Below, in pieces: positions 39,922 through 48,986 of a DNA stretch of 64,000 nt (position 1 is its first letter; each line of letters starts with the position of its first letter). Under the pieces are notes generated by a model, which ran no database searches, was not told where the DNA came from, and was given only the letters and a program-made list of their open reading frames with translations. Source of the DNA: Mesorhizobium shangrilense (GTDB lineage: Bacteria > Pseudomonadota > Alphaproteobacteria > Rhizobiales > Rhizobiaceae). Where the stretch lies: positions 4,526,001 to 4,590,000 of the forward strand of contig NZ_JBEWSZ010000001.1 of the NCBI RefSeq assembly GCF_040537815.1, written 5' to 3'. The translations under genes were made by a program, and so were the position numbers.

Positions 39922-40799
39922 CGTGCCTGTGTCCCGAACAGGCCTTGCGGCCGGAACACCAGCACCATGGCGACCAGTAGCGTGGCGATGATCTTGGCCA
40001 GCGTCGGCGAGAAGAACATCGAGATGATGCCGTCGGACATGCCGATCAGCACGGCGGCGACGACGGTGCCGCGCAACGAGCCGAGGCCGCCGATGATGAC
40101 GACGATGAAGGACAGCAGCAGCGGGTCCTGCCCCATCAGATAATGCGCCTGGCTGATCGGCACGATCAGCACGCCAGCAACGGCCGCCAGCATGGCGCCA
40201 AGCGCGAAGACGCCGCCATAGACACGGCCCACCGGAATGCCGAAGGCCTGCGCCGTCTCGCTGTCATATTGCGTGGCACGCATGATGAGGCCGATCTTCG
40301 TGCGGGTCAGCACCAGCCAGGTCCCGATGAGTAGAAGCGCGGAGGCGGCGATAACAGACAGCTTGTAGCCGGAATAGCCGAACCATGGCAGCAGGATGCG
40401 ATAGCTGAACGGCGGCTGCACCGGCCTGGCCTCAGGACCGTAGAAGGTCAGCGCCAGCTGCTGGATGATGTAAAGCATGCCGATTGTGGCGACGATGGTG
40501 GCTTCCGGATTGTAGTTGAGCCGGCGCAGCACCAGCCGTTCGGCGACAAGCGCAATGGCGCCGACGATCAGCGGCGCCAGGACGAGGGCGGCCAGAAAGC
40601 CGAGCGCCGGGTGGCCACCGATGGCTGATGTGATCGCCCAGGCGAGCACGGCGCCGAGCATGAAGAACTCGCCATGGGCGACATTGACCACGCGCATGAC
40701 GCCGAACACCAGCGACAGGCCGAGCGCCGTCAGCGCCAGCACGGCGGAGGTGACGAGGCCTTCAAGGGTGGCGAGGAGGAGGTGGGGTCCGAAGTGCAC
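39918..40799 (-). CDS. Branched-chain-type ABC transporter permease 1 (LivH-like)
   Basis: This encodes 293 residues from GTG 40799. ALTALGLSLVFGVMRVVNVAHGEFFMLGA is the classic LivH N-terminal motif, and RATQYDSETAQAFGIPVGRVYG is the EAA-like coupling loop. The C-terminal helices include VVIIGGLGSLRGTVVAAVLIG. The ribosome-binding site is weak, and the gene begins 20 bases after the binding-protein gene, consistent with a lower dose of permease. Confidence 0.93.
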   Translation of the reverse strand: MHFGPHLLLATLEGLVTSAVLALTALGLSLVFGVMRVVNVAHGEFFMLGAVLAWAITSAIGGHPALGFLAALVLAPLIVGAIALVAERLVLRRLNYNPEATIVATIGMLYIIQQLALTFYGPEARPVQPPFSYRILLPWFGYSGYKLSVIAASALLLIGTWLVLTRTKIGLIMRATQYDSETAQAFGIPVGRVYGGVFALGAMLAAVAGVLIVPISQAHYLMGQDPLLLSFIVVIIGGLGSLRGTVVAAVLIGMSDGIISMFFSPTLAKIIATLLVAMVLVFRPQGLFGTQAR

Positions 40800-40818
40800 T
40801 GTGCTTAAAGAGCCAAGC

Positions 40819-42123
40819 TCACAGCGCCTGCGTCGTATAATCCCCTTCTGCCTCGTAAAGTCCGTCCTCGATCTTGGTCTTGTGGACGACCTTCAGCTTG
40901 CCGCCTTCGACTTTCGAGATGTTCTGGATGCCAAAGCACTGGTGGATCTTGCCGTTGAAGGTTTTTGCGCCCTGCGGATGCTCCGGACCTTCGGCGAAAG
41001 CGGTCAGCGCTTCGGTCGCCTCGACCAGCTTGGCACGGTCTTCCGGCCCCTTGTAGCCGGCGTCTTCCATCGCCTTCTTGACGACATAGAGAGTCTCCCA
41101 GCAGCCGAACATGTGCGCGGCGGTGGAGACGTCCTTGGGGTCGCCGACGGCCGCGCCATTGTCGTCGATGCCGACAGCGGCGCGATAGGCCTTCTGGGCG
41201 GCGGAATCATCGGGCTGGGCGTAGCGCGGCGAGCCCTCCCAGAAATGGCTGCCGTCGAGGAATTCGAGGCCGGGGCTGTTGATGTCGGTCGCTTCGAGCG
41301 AATCGATGAAACCGAACAGCTGCGGCCGGCTGGAGCCGTAGAACTCGCCGAGCTCCTTGACGAAGGTGAGCACCGCCGGGCCGACCATGACGTGGTAGAT
41401 CACCTCGGTCTCGGCGGGAATCTGCGGGAAGTATTTGGTGAAGGACGATTCCGTCGGCGGGATGGCGATCTGGGCGATGACATCAGCGCCCTGCGCCTTC
41501 AGCGCCGGCGGCAGATAGTCGCGGTGATCGTAGCCGAAGGCGAAATCCGGGTAGATCATGGTGACCTTCTTGCCGACATTGGCGGAGATCCACGGCGCCA
41601 TCGACTGGATCTGGCTCTTCACGTCGGTGATGCCGGGCTGGAAGACATAGCGGTTCAGCTTGGTCGAAGCGACATGATGGCCTTCGCTGACGACGAAGTA
41701 GGGGATCTTGGCCTCGCCGGCGGCGGGCGCCGAGCCGATCACGACATGCGAGAACAGCGTGCCGAAAACGATGTCGGTCTTGTGCTGGGTGGCGAACTTG
41801 GCGACCACTTCGGCGCCACGCGCCGGATCGGTGCCGTCATCCTCGATGACCACTTCGACCGGACGGCCATTGATGCCGCCGGCCGCGTTGATCGCCTTGA
41901 TGGCGGCCGCGGTTGTCTTCTCGTACCAGCGGCCGTAGGCGGCGCCGATACCGGTGCGGTGCGACTGGAAGCCGATCTTGACCGGTGCGGAGCTCTGCGC
42001 CTGGGAATAGCGGACGAAGCCCGGCGCCACCGCGAGGCCGGCGCCCGCGGCCAGTCCCTTCAACGCCGTGCGGCGGGTGAGACCGGTTTTCGAGAGATCA
42101 AAGAACCCATTCTTGTCAGTCAC
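40819..42123 (-). CDS. ABC transporter substrate-binding protein, Tat-exported (LivK/amide-binding type)
   Basis: This encodes 434 residues from GTG 42123 with AGGGGA seven bases upstream; ATG 42201 would add an atypical 26 residues. The N-terminus contains a twin-arginine-like signal (TRRTALKGLAAGAGLAVAPGF). The mature part is a two-lobe type I periplasmic-binding fold (VKIGFQSHRTGIGAAYGRWYEKT, INGRPVEVVIEDDGTDP, GSHFWEGSPRYAQ). AAINAAGGINGRPV is typical of Liv/urea/amide binders. Tat export suggests folding or a cofactor in the cytoplasm, though many rhizobial Liv-type proteins use it. The substrate is unknown. Its position between the pncA and pncB loci makes nicotinate-related compounds a possibility. 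Confidence 0.92.
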   Translation of the reverse strand: MTDKNGFFDLSKTGLTRRTALKGLAAGAGLAVAPGFVRYSQAQSSAPVKIGFQSHRTGIGAAYGRWYEKTTAAAIKAINAAGGINGRPVEVVIEDDGTDPARGAEVVAKFATQHKTDIVFGTLFSHVVIGSAPAAGEAKIPYFVVSEGHHVASTKLNRYVFQPGITDVKSQIQSMAPWISANVGKKVTMIYPDFAFGYDHRDYLPPALKAQGADVIAQIAIPPTESSFTKYFPQIPAETEVIYHVMVGPAVLTFVKELGEFYGSSRPQLFGFIDSLEATDINSPGLEFLDGSHFWEGSPRYAQPDDSAAQKAYRAAVGIDDNGAAVGDPKDVSTAAHMFGCWETLYVVKKAMEDAGYKGPEDRAKLVEATEALTAFAEGPEHPQGAKTFNGKIHQCFGIQNISKVEGGKLKVVHKTKIEDGLYEAEGDYTTQAL

Positions 42124-42276
42124 GGCAGTTCCCCTGTTTTCGAGTTTTGACCAATGGCTGGGACGAAACGGATCACCCCGGACATGAGGGTGAGATTGCA
42201 TGTGTACAAACTAAATCACCAAAGCCGAGGCCTGGCAAGCACGCTTCCCCTGGGGCAACGAAAGCCGGTTCTTGTC

Positions 42277-43722
42277 TCACCCGGCAGTCGGCGTGGCAAG
42301 CAACCAGAGACCGAACACCGTGTAGCCGATCATCAGCAGGGTGAGCGGAAACTGGCTGATCGCGGCGCCCGCGGGGCCTGGGTGCAACCGCCAGGCGAAG
42401 CCGTGGGCGAGGAGCACCGCGAGCATATGACCGAGGATGATGGCGCCGGCCTGAAAATTCCACAGCCACCAGGCGGAAGCAGCGCCTGCGATGACGCCGG
42501 CCTCGATCTGCATGTCGGCGGTTCCAAACAGGTTCCAGCCCAGCGCGAACGGGTCGGAAAGCGCTGCAACCGCGTACTGCCCATCGACGAGCAGCGCCGT
42601 CAGATAGTGCGCGAAATGATAGGCGAGCGCGATCGGCACGATCGACCAGACCAGCAGCCCGGCGGCCTGCTCGAGGGTATCGGGACTGCCGGCAAGCCGC
42701 TGTCCCACGAAAACGGCAAGCATGAATATGGCTGCCAGCAGGACAAACGACACGACCAGCCCCAGGCTGCCGATGCCCATCACCGCCGTGCGTCCCGGAA
42801 ACTCGAGCGGATTGATGTCGAACAGGCCCAACCAGAAGAAGGTTTTCGACAGGCCGTCGAAGGATACCGATGACAAGGCAAGCAACAGGAAGGCAATGCC
42901 GCTCACCGGCAGCGGCTCGGCATCGAGCAGTTTCGCGCCCGGCCAGCACAGCCTGACCCGACCGTCCCCGATGCGTTCCACGACGGCAAAGCGCGCCACC
43001 ATCGAGAAGAAGAGGCTCAGGAATTCACCCCGCCGGCGCCAGTCGTCGTGGCCGAACGCCAGCATGCACAGGAAGCTGAGCAGCCAGTAGAGCCCGGCGA
43101 CCACCGCCAGCCGCCAGGGATCGTCGGGAGCCGGGTCGATGAGTTCGAACCAGGCGAATGCGAAGAAGAGCACGAAGGCTGGCCAGCAGCCGAGCCATTG
43201 GGGGAGCCGCCACACCGGTCCTTTGTCCCTGCCAGGCAGGAGCGAGACGATACGGCACGGCCCATACCACGGGTTGAGCCATGACCAGAGGTCACCGAGA
43301 AGCCCCTGCATCAACGCCAGCCCGACCCACAGCAGCGTCCATATGGTCAGCGGCAGCGGATTGGAAAGCGGATCGCGGCTGCCGAAGATACCGGCGGCGA
43401 CCAGAATTGCGAAGCCGGCAAAGGATATCGTGCTGACGGCCACCCGGGCGCCGTCGCCGAATGCGAAAAGCCACAGGCGCCGCCGCCCGAAGCGATCGAG
43501 GACATCTGGCGACAGCGCCGAGAGCATGAGGAAGCTGACGGCGACGGCAAAGGCGCCAGCGGCCACGTAGTAGCCGGTGGGCAGAAGCAGGACATGGCCA
43601 CGGTCGGAGGCGTGAGCAAAGGCCGCCACGGGCCAGGCAAACAGCGCGGCCGGAGCGAGACGGTAAAAAAATTGAATTGACGTACGACTGCCTTCTACGG
43701 CGCTTCCCTCTGTCCTGCCCAA
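42277..43722 (-). CDS. Polytopic membrane protein of the fenitrothion-hydrolase-like group (uncertain)
   Basis: About 481 residues from TTG 43722, which follows GAGGGGA; the start is uncertain and sequence further upstream in this frame lies within pncB. A signal-like helix APAALFAWPVAAFAHASDRG is followed by about eleven to twelve helices. Landmarks are GDLWSWLNPWYGPCR, CMLAFGHDDWRRRGEFLSLFFSMVARFAV and SSVSFDGLSKTFFW. I associate this pattern, with modest confidence, with proteins annotated as fenitrothion hydrolase or as hypothetical membrane proteins. The His, Asp and Trp residues inside helices might bind metal. It follows pncB on the same strand at 13 bases. Confidence 0.6.
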   Translation of the reverse strand: MGRTEGSAVEGSRTSIQFFYRLAPAALFAWPVAAFAHASDRGHVLLLPTGYYVAAGAFAVAVSFLMLSALSPDVLDRFGRRRLWLFAFGDGARVAVSTISFAGFAILVAAGIFGSRDPLSNPLPLTIWTLLWVGLALMQGLLGDLWSWLNPWYGPCRIVSLLPGRDKGPVWRLPQWLGCWPAFVLFFAFAWFELIDPAPDDPWRLAVVAGLYWLLSFLCMLAFGHDDWRRRGEFLSLFFSMVARFAVVERIGDGRVRLCWPGAKLLDAEPLPVSGIAFLLLALSSVSFDGLSKTFFWLGLFDINPLEFPGRTAVMGIGSLGLVVSFVLLAAIFMLAVFVGQRLAGSPDTLEQAAGLLVWSIVPIALAYHFAHYLTALLVDGQYAVAALSDPFALGWNLFGTADMQIEAGVIAGAASAWWLWNFQAGAIILGHMLAVLLAHGFAWRLHPGPAGAAISQFPLTLLMIGYTVFGLWLLATPTAG

Positions 43723-43735
43723 GCGTCCCCTCGCT

Positions 43736-45040
43736 TCACACCTTGACCAATTGCTCCACGCGATCTTTTTCTCCGAAGATCCGCAGGTAGCGTTCGATCT
43801 CCTTTTCGTCGCCGGTGGCCTTGGCCGGATTGTCGGAAAGCTTGACCGCCGGCCGGCCATTGGCCTCGGTGACTTTGCATACCAGCGATATGGCGTCCAG
43901 CCTGCTGGTTTCGGTTGGCGCGCAGCCCTCGAAATCATTGGTGAGGTTGGTGCCCCAGCCGAAGGACATGCGCACCTTGCCCTTGAAGTGGCGATAGGTC
44001 TCCTCGATGGTTTCGACCTCGAGCCCATCGGAGAAGATCAGCAGCTTCTGCAGGGGATCCCTGCCCTTCTCACGCCACCAGGAAATGATCTTCTCGCCGC
44101 CCTCGATCGGCGGCGCGCTGTCGGGACGGAAGCCCGTCCAGTCGGCGACCCAGTCCGGCGCATCGCGCAGGAACGACGCCGTGCCGAAGGCGTCGGGAAG
44201 AACGATCAGCAGATTGCCGCCATAGTAGCGCTGCCAGTCCTGCAGCACCTTGTAGGGCGACTGCTTCAATTCCTTTTCGGAATTGGCGAGTGCGGCGAAC
44301 ACCATCGGCAATTCATGCGCGTTGGTGCCGAGCGCCTCGAGGTCGTTGTCCATGGCCAGCAGCACGTTGGAGGTGCCGGTGAAGGCATCGCCGATGCCTT
44401 CCTTCAGCGCCTCGACGCACCAGCGCTGCCACAGGAAGGAGTGGCGGCGGCGCGTGCCGAAGTCCGAAATGCGGATGCCGGGCAGCGCCTTCAGGCGCTC
44501 GGTCTTGGCCCACATCTTGGCCTTGGCGCGGGCATAGAGCACATCGAGCGCGAAGGGGCCGAATGCCCGCATGGCGGCGCGCGAGCGCAATTCGTTGATG
44601 ATGGCGAGCGCCGGGATTTCCCACAGCGTGGTATACATCCACGGTCCGCCAAAGGTGAGTTCATACTGGCCGTCGCGCCTGGAAAGCTCGTATTCGGGCA
44701 GCTGGAAATCTTCCAGCCAGGCAAGGAACTCCGGCTCGAAGATCTGCTTGCGGCCATAGAAATTGTTGCCGCCGAGCCAGATCATCTCCTTCTTGCTGAG
44801 CCGCAGCGTGCGGGCATGATCCAGCTGTTCGCGCAGCTCGCCTTCGTCGATCTCATCTGCAAGGCGGACCGAGGTGGTGCGGTTGATCAGCGAGAAGGTG
44901 GCGTCGACCTTGGGGTACATGCCCCAGATCATCTGCAGCATCAGAAGCTTGTAGAAATCGGTGTCGAGCAGGCTGCGGACGATCGGGTCAAGCTTCCAGG
45001 TGTGGTTGTAGACGCGCCGCGCTATATCGGTCTTTGCCAT
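43736..45040 (-). CDS. pncB: Nicotinate phosphoribosyltransferase
   Basis: This encodes 434 residues, the normal length. [17 protein letters not shown] is the N-terminal nucleotide-site motif. [17 protein letters not shown] contains the conserved Arg residues and the His phosphorylated during ATP-coupled catalysis. [27 protein letters not shown] and [11 protein letters not shown] complete the PRPP site. It converts nicotinate plus PRPP to nicotinate mononucleotide, the Preiss-Handler entry to NAD. It complements pncA at 35273 and competes for the substrate that the 29-35 kb operon may degrade. Confidence 0.96.
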   Translation of the reverse strand: MAKTDIARRVYNHTWKLDPIVRSLLDTDFYKLLMLQMIWGMYPKVDATFSLINRTTSVRLADEIDEGELREQLDHARTLRLSKKEMIWLGGNNFYGRKQIFEPEFLAWLEDFQLPEYELSRRDGQYELTFGGPWMYTTLWEIPALAIINELRSRAAMRAFGPFALDVLYARAKAKMWAKTERLKALPGIRISDFGTRRRHSFLWQRWCVEALKEGIGDAFTGTSNVLLAMDNDLEALGTNAHELPMVFAALANSEKELKQSPYKVLQDWQRYYGGNLLIVLPDAFGTASFLRDAPDWVADWTGFRPDSAPPIEGGEKIISWWREKGRDPLQKLLIFSDGLEVETIEETYRHFKGKVRMSFGWGTNLTNDFEGCAPTETSRLDAISLVCKVTEANGRPAVKLSDNPAKATGDEKEIERYLRIFGEKDRVEQLVKV

Positions 45041-45202
45041 GTCTCAATGCTGCCTTCGCTGCCTGCCATCCACAACCGCGACAGGCCTCATAGCATCGAA
45101 TTGGGCAAAGCGCTGCCCGGTTTGCTGGCTGGCCCGACAAAAAGGAAACCCTGCCGTCGACCGCAAGCAAGGCGGCAACAGCGACGCCGCCGCAAGCCGT
45201 TG

Positions 45203-46177
45203 TCAGGAGGCGGTCCTGGCGCCAACGACCCTGAGTGCCGGCCGCTTCCGGCGGACCCCGATCCGGCCTGCCACCGGCGCGCTGGCGCGCCCGTCATCCA
45301 GCGCTTTCTCGGCGAACAGCCAATCGATGAAGACCTGTGCGATCGGTGCCGATTTCATCTCGTTGCGGCAGACGACATAGAAATCGTCGACCGCCGGCAC
45401 CGACAGGCTGAACGGCGCGATCAGTTGGCCCCTGGCAAGCAGCGCGCTCGCCGTCACCGTATCGCCAAGCGCCACACCGTGGCCGTGGACAGCAGCCTCG
45501 GTCGCCATGCGCGCGTCGCCAAGATAGTGGCGGCGGCCGCGTTCAAGGTCGAGCCCGTCGGCGGCAGCCAGCCAGGTATGCCATTCCCGGCCGTCGTCGC
45601 CATGCAGGAAGACATGGTCGGCTAGATCGCGCACCGCGCGTATCGGGCGATTGTTGATCAGCGTCGGGCTGACCACGGGAAACAACTCGAGACCCGACCA
45701 TTTGCGCATCCAGCAGTCGGTCCAGCCGCCGTCGCCATAATGCAGGCAGACGTCGATATGCGCAGCGCGGATGTCCCTGGCATCGTTGGACGGAATGAGC
45801 GTCAGCCGGACATCCGGATATTGGGACGTGAAGCTGCCCAGTCGCGGGATCATCCACAGCGACAGCAGCGCCGGCACGCAGGACACCGACAGGGCACCGG
45901 TGCTGGCCGGCCTTGTCATGCGCTGGGTGGCGGCGGCGATGCCATCGAAGGCCGCGGATACCGCCGGCAGCAATTCGGCGCCGTGCGGCGTGAGTTTCAG
46001 CCGCTGGCCGACGCGCTCGAACAGCTTGACGCCGAGCGACTGTTCCAACGCCTTGATCTGGTGGCTGATGGCGCCATGGGTGACGCTCAGCTCACTTGCC
46101 GCCTTGGTCAGCGAGGCATGCCGCGCCGTTGCCTCGAAGGCACGCAGCGGATTGAGGGGAGGCAGACGCTTGGCCAT
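45203..46177 (-). CDS. LysR-family regulator (GcvA-like)
   Basis: This encodes 324 residues. The N-terminal winged helix LNPLRAFEATARHASLTKAASELSVTHGAISHQIKALEQSLGVKLFERVG belongs to the GcvA subgroup. The C-terminal effector domain (about 90-300) has two lobes and HGVALGDTVTASALL. It diverges from a ureohydrolase and transporter operon that it probably activates in response to the substrate. A GTGAG-N5-CTCAC dyad lies 17 bases before its start codon. Confidence 0.94.
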   Translation of the reverse strand: MAKRLPPLNPLRAFEATARHASLTKAASELSVTHGAISHQIKALEQSLGVKLFERVGQRLKLTPHGAELLPAVSAAFDGIAAATQRMTRPASTGALSVSCVPALLSLWMIPRLGSFTSQYPDVRLTLIPSNDARDIRAAHIDVCLHYGDGGWTDCWMRKWSGLELFPVVSPTLINNRPIRAVRDLADHVFLHGDDGREWHTWLAAADGLDLERGRRHYLGDARMATEAAVHGHGVALGDTVTASALLARGQLIAPFSLSVPAVDDFYVVCRNEMKSAPIAQVFIDWLFAEKALDDGRASAPVAGRIGVRRKRPALRVVGARTAS

Positions 46178-46193
46178 TGGCTTTCAGAAGTTT

Positions 46194-46208
46194 GTGAGTT
46201 TTTCTCAC
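46194..46208. promoter_or_regulatory. Candidate LysR binding dyad GTGAG-N5-CTCAC
   Basis: A perfect 15-base inverted repeat lies in the divergent region between the LysR gene and the ureohydrolase gene. Its position 17 bases upstream of the regulator start fits an autoregulatory recognition site, from which the activation site would extend toward the ureohydrolase promoter. The AT-rich stretch after it (46220-46245) may hold the promoter. Confidence 0.55.
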
Positions 46209-46372
46209 GCACAACAGCCTAACAATATCAATTGATTTTTCAATGCGCCTACCCGACACTTTGCCTGGGAATAGTATGAAATCGGCACGCAGCCCACGGA
46301 AAACGACCAGGCCGAACGACGGCCGCAAGCGTCGCCACGGGCTGCGGCATCAAGCCATGCAGGAGGACAGAC

Positions 46373-47434
46373 ATGGGTTATGATCGCGGCAAGCTCGAAG
46401 CGTTGCGTCGCAAATATGGCGAAAGCCATGGCGGCGAAATGTTCGACCCGAAGTTCCAGCGCGTGGCGGACAAGATCTTTTCCAAGAGCGGCACACGCCT
46501 GGCGCCCTATTCGGGCATCCCGACATTCCTCGCTGCGCCCTACCGTGAAATTGCCGCCGACAATCCGGATTTCGGCGATCTGCAGGTGGCGATCATCGGC
46601 GTGCCGATGGACCTCGGCGTGACCAACCGGCCGGGATCGCGCTTCGGGCCCAGGGCCTTGCGCGCCATCGAGCGCATCGGCCCCTACAACCACGTGCTGG
46701 AATGCGCCCCGACGCATGAACTCAGGGTCGCCGACATCGGCGACGTGCCGTTCCGCAGCCGCTACAGGCTGGAGACCAGCCATGAGGATATCGAGCGGCG
46801 CGCCAACCAGATCGTCGACGCCGGCGTCATCCCGCTGTCTGTCGGCGGCGACCATTCGATCAGCCATCCGATCCTGAAGGCTGTCGGCAAGAAGGCTCCG
46901 GTCGGGCTGATCCATATCGACGCCCACTGCGACACCAGCGGCCTGTTCGACATGACCAAGTTCCACCACGGCGGGCCGTTCCGCAACGCAGTGCTGGACG
47001 GCGTGCTCGACCCGTCGCGCACCATCCAGATCGGCATTCGCGGCTCGGCCGAGTATCTGTGGGAGTTCACCTACGAATCCGGCATGACCGTGGTTCACGC
47101 CGAAGAGGTGACGGGGCTCGGCATTCCCGCCATCATCGAGAAGGCGCGTAGAATAGTTGGCGACGGCCCGACCTATGTGTCGTTCGACATCGACAGCGTC
47201 GATCCGGCCTTCGCGCCGGGCACCGGCACGCCGGAAGTCGGCGGGCTGACGACGCGGGAAGTTCTTGAGTTGCTGCGCGGCCTGAAGGGCCTCAACATCG
47301 TCGGCGGTGACGTCGTCGAGGTGGCGCCGCAATATGACGCGACCACCAACACCGCCCATGCCGGCGCCCAGGTGCTGTTCGAGATACTGAGCCTGATGGT
47401 TTTCAGCCCGGCGATCACCGGCAAGGGAGCCTGA
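46373..47434 (+). CDS. Ureohydrolase (agmatinase/guanidino-acid hydrolase family)
   Basis: This encodes 353 residues. The dimanganese-binding motifs are complete: GGDHSISHP, HIDAHCDT and SFDIDSVDPAFAPGTGTPEVGGLT. Its N-terminal extension of about 40 residues (MGYDRGKLEALRRKYGESHGG) is longer than in E. coli SpeB. It would release urea from agmatine, guanidinobutyrate, guanidinopropionate or guanidine itself. The substrate loop does not let me choose. The following genes import an amino-acid-like compound, so an imported guanidino compound as nitrogen source is likely. ATG 46373 follows GGAGGAC. Confidence 0.9.
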   Translation: MGYDRGKLEALRRKYGESHGGEMFDPKFQRVADKIFSKSGTRLAPYSGIPTFLAAPYREIAADNPDFGDLQVAIIGVPMDLGVTNRPGSRFGPRALRAIERIGPYNHVLECAPTHELRVADIGDVPFRSRYRLETSHEDIERRANQIVDAGVIPLSVGGDHSISHPILKAVGKKAPVGLIHIDAHCDTSGLFDMTKFHHGGPFRNAVLDGVLDPSRTIQIGIRGSAEYLWEFTYESGMTVVHAEEVTGLGIPAIIEKARRIVGDGPTYVSFDIDSVDPAFAPGTGTPEVGGLTTREVLELLRGLKGLNIVGGDVVEVAPQYDATTNTAHAGAQVLFEILSLMVFSPAITGKGA

Positions 47435-47452
47435 CGTCTAAAACAGAAAAGG

Positions 47453-47479
47453 CGGCCGCCGCACTGGAGCCGGCGGCCG
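47453..47479 (+). terminator. Intercistronic GC-rich stem-loop before the binding-protein gene
   Basis: CGGCCGCCG (47453-47461) pairs with CGGCGGCCG (47471-47479) around a nine-base loop, 38 bases before the substrate-binding-protein gene. There is no U-run. Such hairpins often attenuate or protect mRNA so that the binding protein is made in excess of its neighbours. Confidence 0.55.
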
Positions 47480-47516
47480 ACCCAAACAAACAAAGCTTCC
47501 AGACAGGGGAATAAAA

Positions 47517-48323
47517 ATGACGATACACACGACACTCAGATCATCCATCGCCGCCGTCCTCATGGGAGCCGCCGGTCTCGGCCTCGCCATCCAGGCCGCC
47601 AACGCCGACGCGCTGGCAGACATCACCAAGGCCGGCACCATCAATGTCGGCGTCTTCGCCGACTTCCCGCCCTTCTCCTCGGCCAGCGCCGACATGAGCC
47701 TCAAGGGCTACGACATGGACGTCGCGCAATACATCGCCGACACGCTGAAGGTGAAGCTCAACCCGGTCGCCGTCACCGGCCAGAACCGCATTCCCTATCT
47801 GAACGACCATCGCGTCGACATCCTGATGAGCGTCGGCTACTCGAAGGAGCGTGAACAGGTCATCGACTTCGCCGCCGCCTACGCGCCTTACTACATCGCG
47901 GTGATCGGGCCCGCGGCGATGACGGTCAAAGGCAAGGAAGACCTCGCCGACAAGTCGATCGCCGTCAATCGCGGCACGCTGGAGGACACCTCGCTCACCG
48001 AGGCGGCACCCGCATCGGCCGACATCAAGCGCTTCGACAACTACAACGCCGTGATCCAGGCCTTCATCTCCGGCCAGACCCAGCTGATGGTCGTCGGCAA
48101 TGATGTCGGCGCGCAGGTTCTGGCAAAGCAGGACGCACTGAAGCCCGAGCAGAAGTTCCAGCTTCTGACATCGCCCTCGCATATCGGTCTCAACAAGAGT
48201 GAAGACAGCCTCAAGAAGGCGGTCAACGACGCCGTCGCCAAGATGCTGGTGGACGGCAAGCTGGACGAAAGCTCGAAAGCCTGGCTGAAGACCCCGCTCA
48301 ATCCCGACAATCTCAAGGATTGA
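47517..48323 (+). CDS. Amino-acid-type ABC transporter substrate-binding protein
   Basis: This encodes 268 residues. A signal peptide of about 30 residues ends ANA-DALAD. The mature protein has the type II (polar amino acid, SBP_bac_3) fold: INVGVFADFPPFSSASADMSLKGYDMDVAQYIADTLKVKLNPV, FAAAYAPYYIAVIGP and KSIAVNRGTLEDTSLTE. It follows the ureohydrolase with an intervening stem-loop, so its ligand is probably the hydrolase's guanidino substrate or a related amino acid. Confidence 0.93.
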   Translation: MTIHTTLRSSIAAVLMGAAGLGLAIQAANADALADITKAGTINVGVFADFPPFSSASADMSLKGYDMDVAQYIADTLKVKLNPVAVTGQNRIPYLNDHRVDILMSVGYSKEREQVIDFAAAYAPYYIAVIGPAAMTVKGKEDLADKSIAVNRGTLEDTSLTEAAPASADIKRFDNYNAVIQAFISGQTQLMVVGNDVGAQVLAKQDALKPEQKFQLLTSPSHIGLNKSEDSLKKAVNDAVAKMLVDGKLDESSKAWLKTPLNPDNLKD

Positions 48324-48329
48324 GTTCCC

Positions 48330-48986
48330 GTGGCCTTTGCCTGGCTCCCGGGTGCTCTAGGCGACATAGCGCGCGGCGCGGCCACGACGATCCTGCTGAT
48401 CGCCGTGACCACGCTCGCGGGAACGTTCCTCAGCATCCTCGGTGCCGCGGGACGACGAAACGGCCCTGTGCTGCTCAAGCGGGCGATCGGCGTCTATGTC
48501 GAGGTCGTCCGCAACACGCCGTTCCTGGTGCAGCTGTTCTTCATCTTCTTCGGGCTGCCCAGCCTCGGCATACGGCTCGACCCGGTGCTGGCCGCCATGC
48601 TGGCCATGACGCTCAACATGGCGGCCTACACGATCGAGATCGTCGGCGCCGGGCTTGACGCCGTGCCTGGCGGGCAGACGGAAGCAGCTCTGGCACTTGG
48701 GCTCAGGCCACGCCAGGTCTTCATCAAGATCGTGCTGCCGCAGGCGCTCAAGGTGATCTATCCGGCGCTCACCAGCCAGATCGTCATCATGATGCTGGAG
48801 TCCGCCGTCGTGTCGCAGATCGCCGTGCGCGAACTGACCTATGAAGCGGACATGCTGCAGGCACGCACGTTCCGCTCCTTCGAGACCTATCTTGTCGTGA
48901 CGGTGGTCTATCTCGTCCTGTCGATGGCATTGCGGCGACTGCTGGTCACCGGCGGACGGCGCGTACTCGGGGCTGGTGTGTCATGA
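48330..48986 (+). CDS. Amino-acid ABC transporter permease 1 (HisM/GlnP type)
   Basis: This encodes 218 residues from GTG 48330, only seven bases after the binding-protein stop. ARGAATTILLIAVTTLAGTFLSILG, EVVRNTPFLVQLFFIFFGLP and EAALALGLRPRQVFIKIVLPQALKVIYPALTSQ (the EAA coupling loop) are typical. Five helices are expected. It forms a heterodimer with the permease that overlaps it by ATGA. Confidence 0.94.
   Translation: MAFAWLPGALGDIARGAATTILLIAVTTLAGTFLSILGAAGRRNGPVLLKRAIGVYVEVVRNTPFLVQLFFIFFGLPSLGIRLDPVLAAMLAMTLNMAAYTIEIVGAGLDAVPGGQTEAALALGLRPRQVFIKIVLPQALKVIYPALTSQIVIMMLESAVVSQIAVRELTYEADMLQARTFRSFETYLVVTVVYLVLSMALRRLLVTGGRRVLGAGVS

Noticed and set aside
43751..45625. A 624-codon open frame opposite pncB
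   Set aside because: pncB on the minus strand has all catalytic motifs; this frame is the codon-bias shadow of it and has no family features.
46373..47434. Guanidine hydrolase controlled by a guanidine riboswitch
   Set aside because: No ACGR hairpin pair or ykkC-like structure is visible in 46178-46372, and the gene is next to a LysR regulator. The only guanidine riboswitch seen is at 15763.
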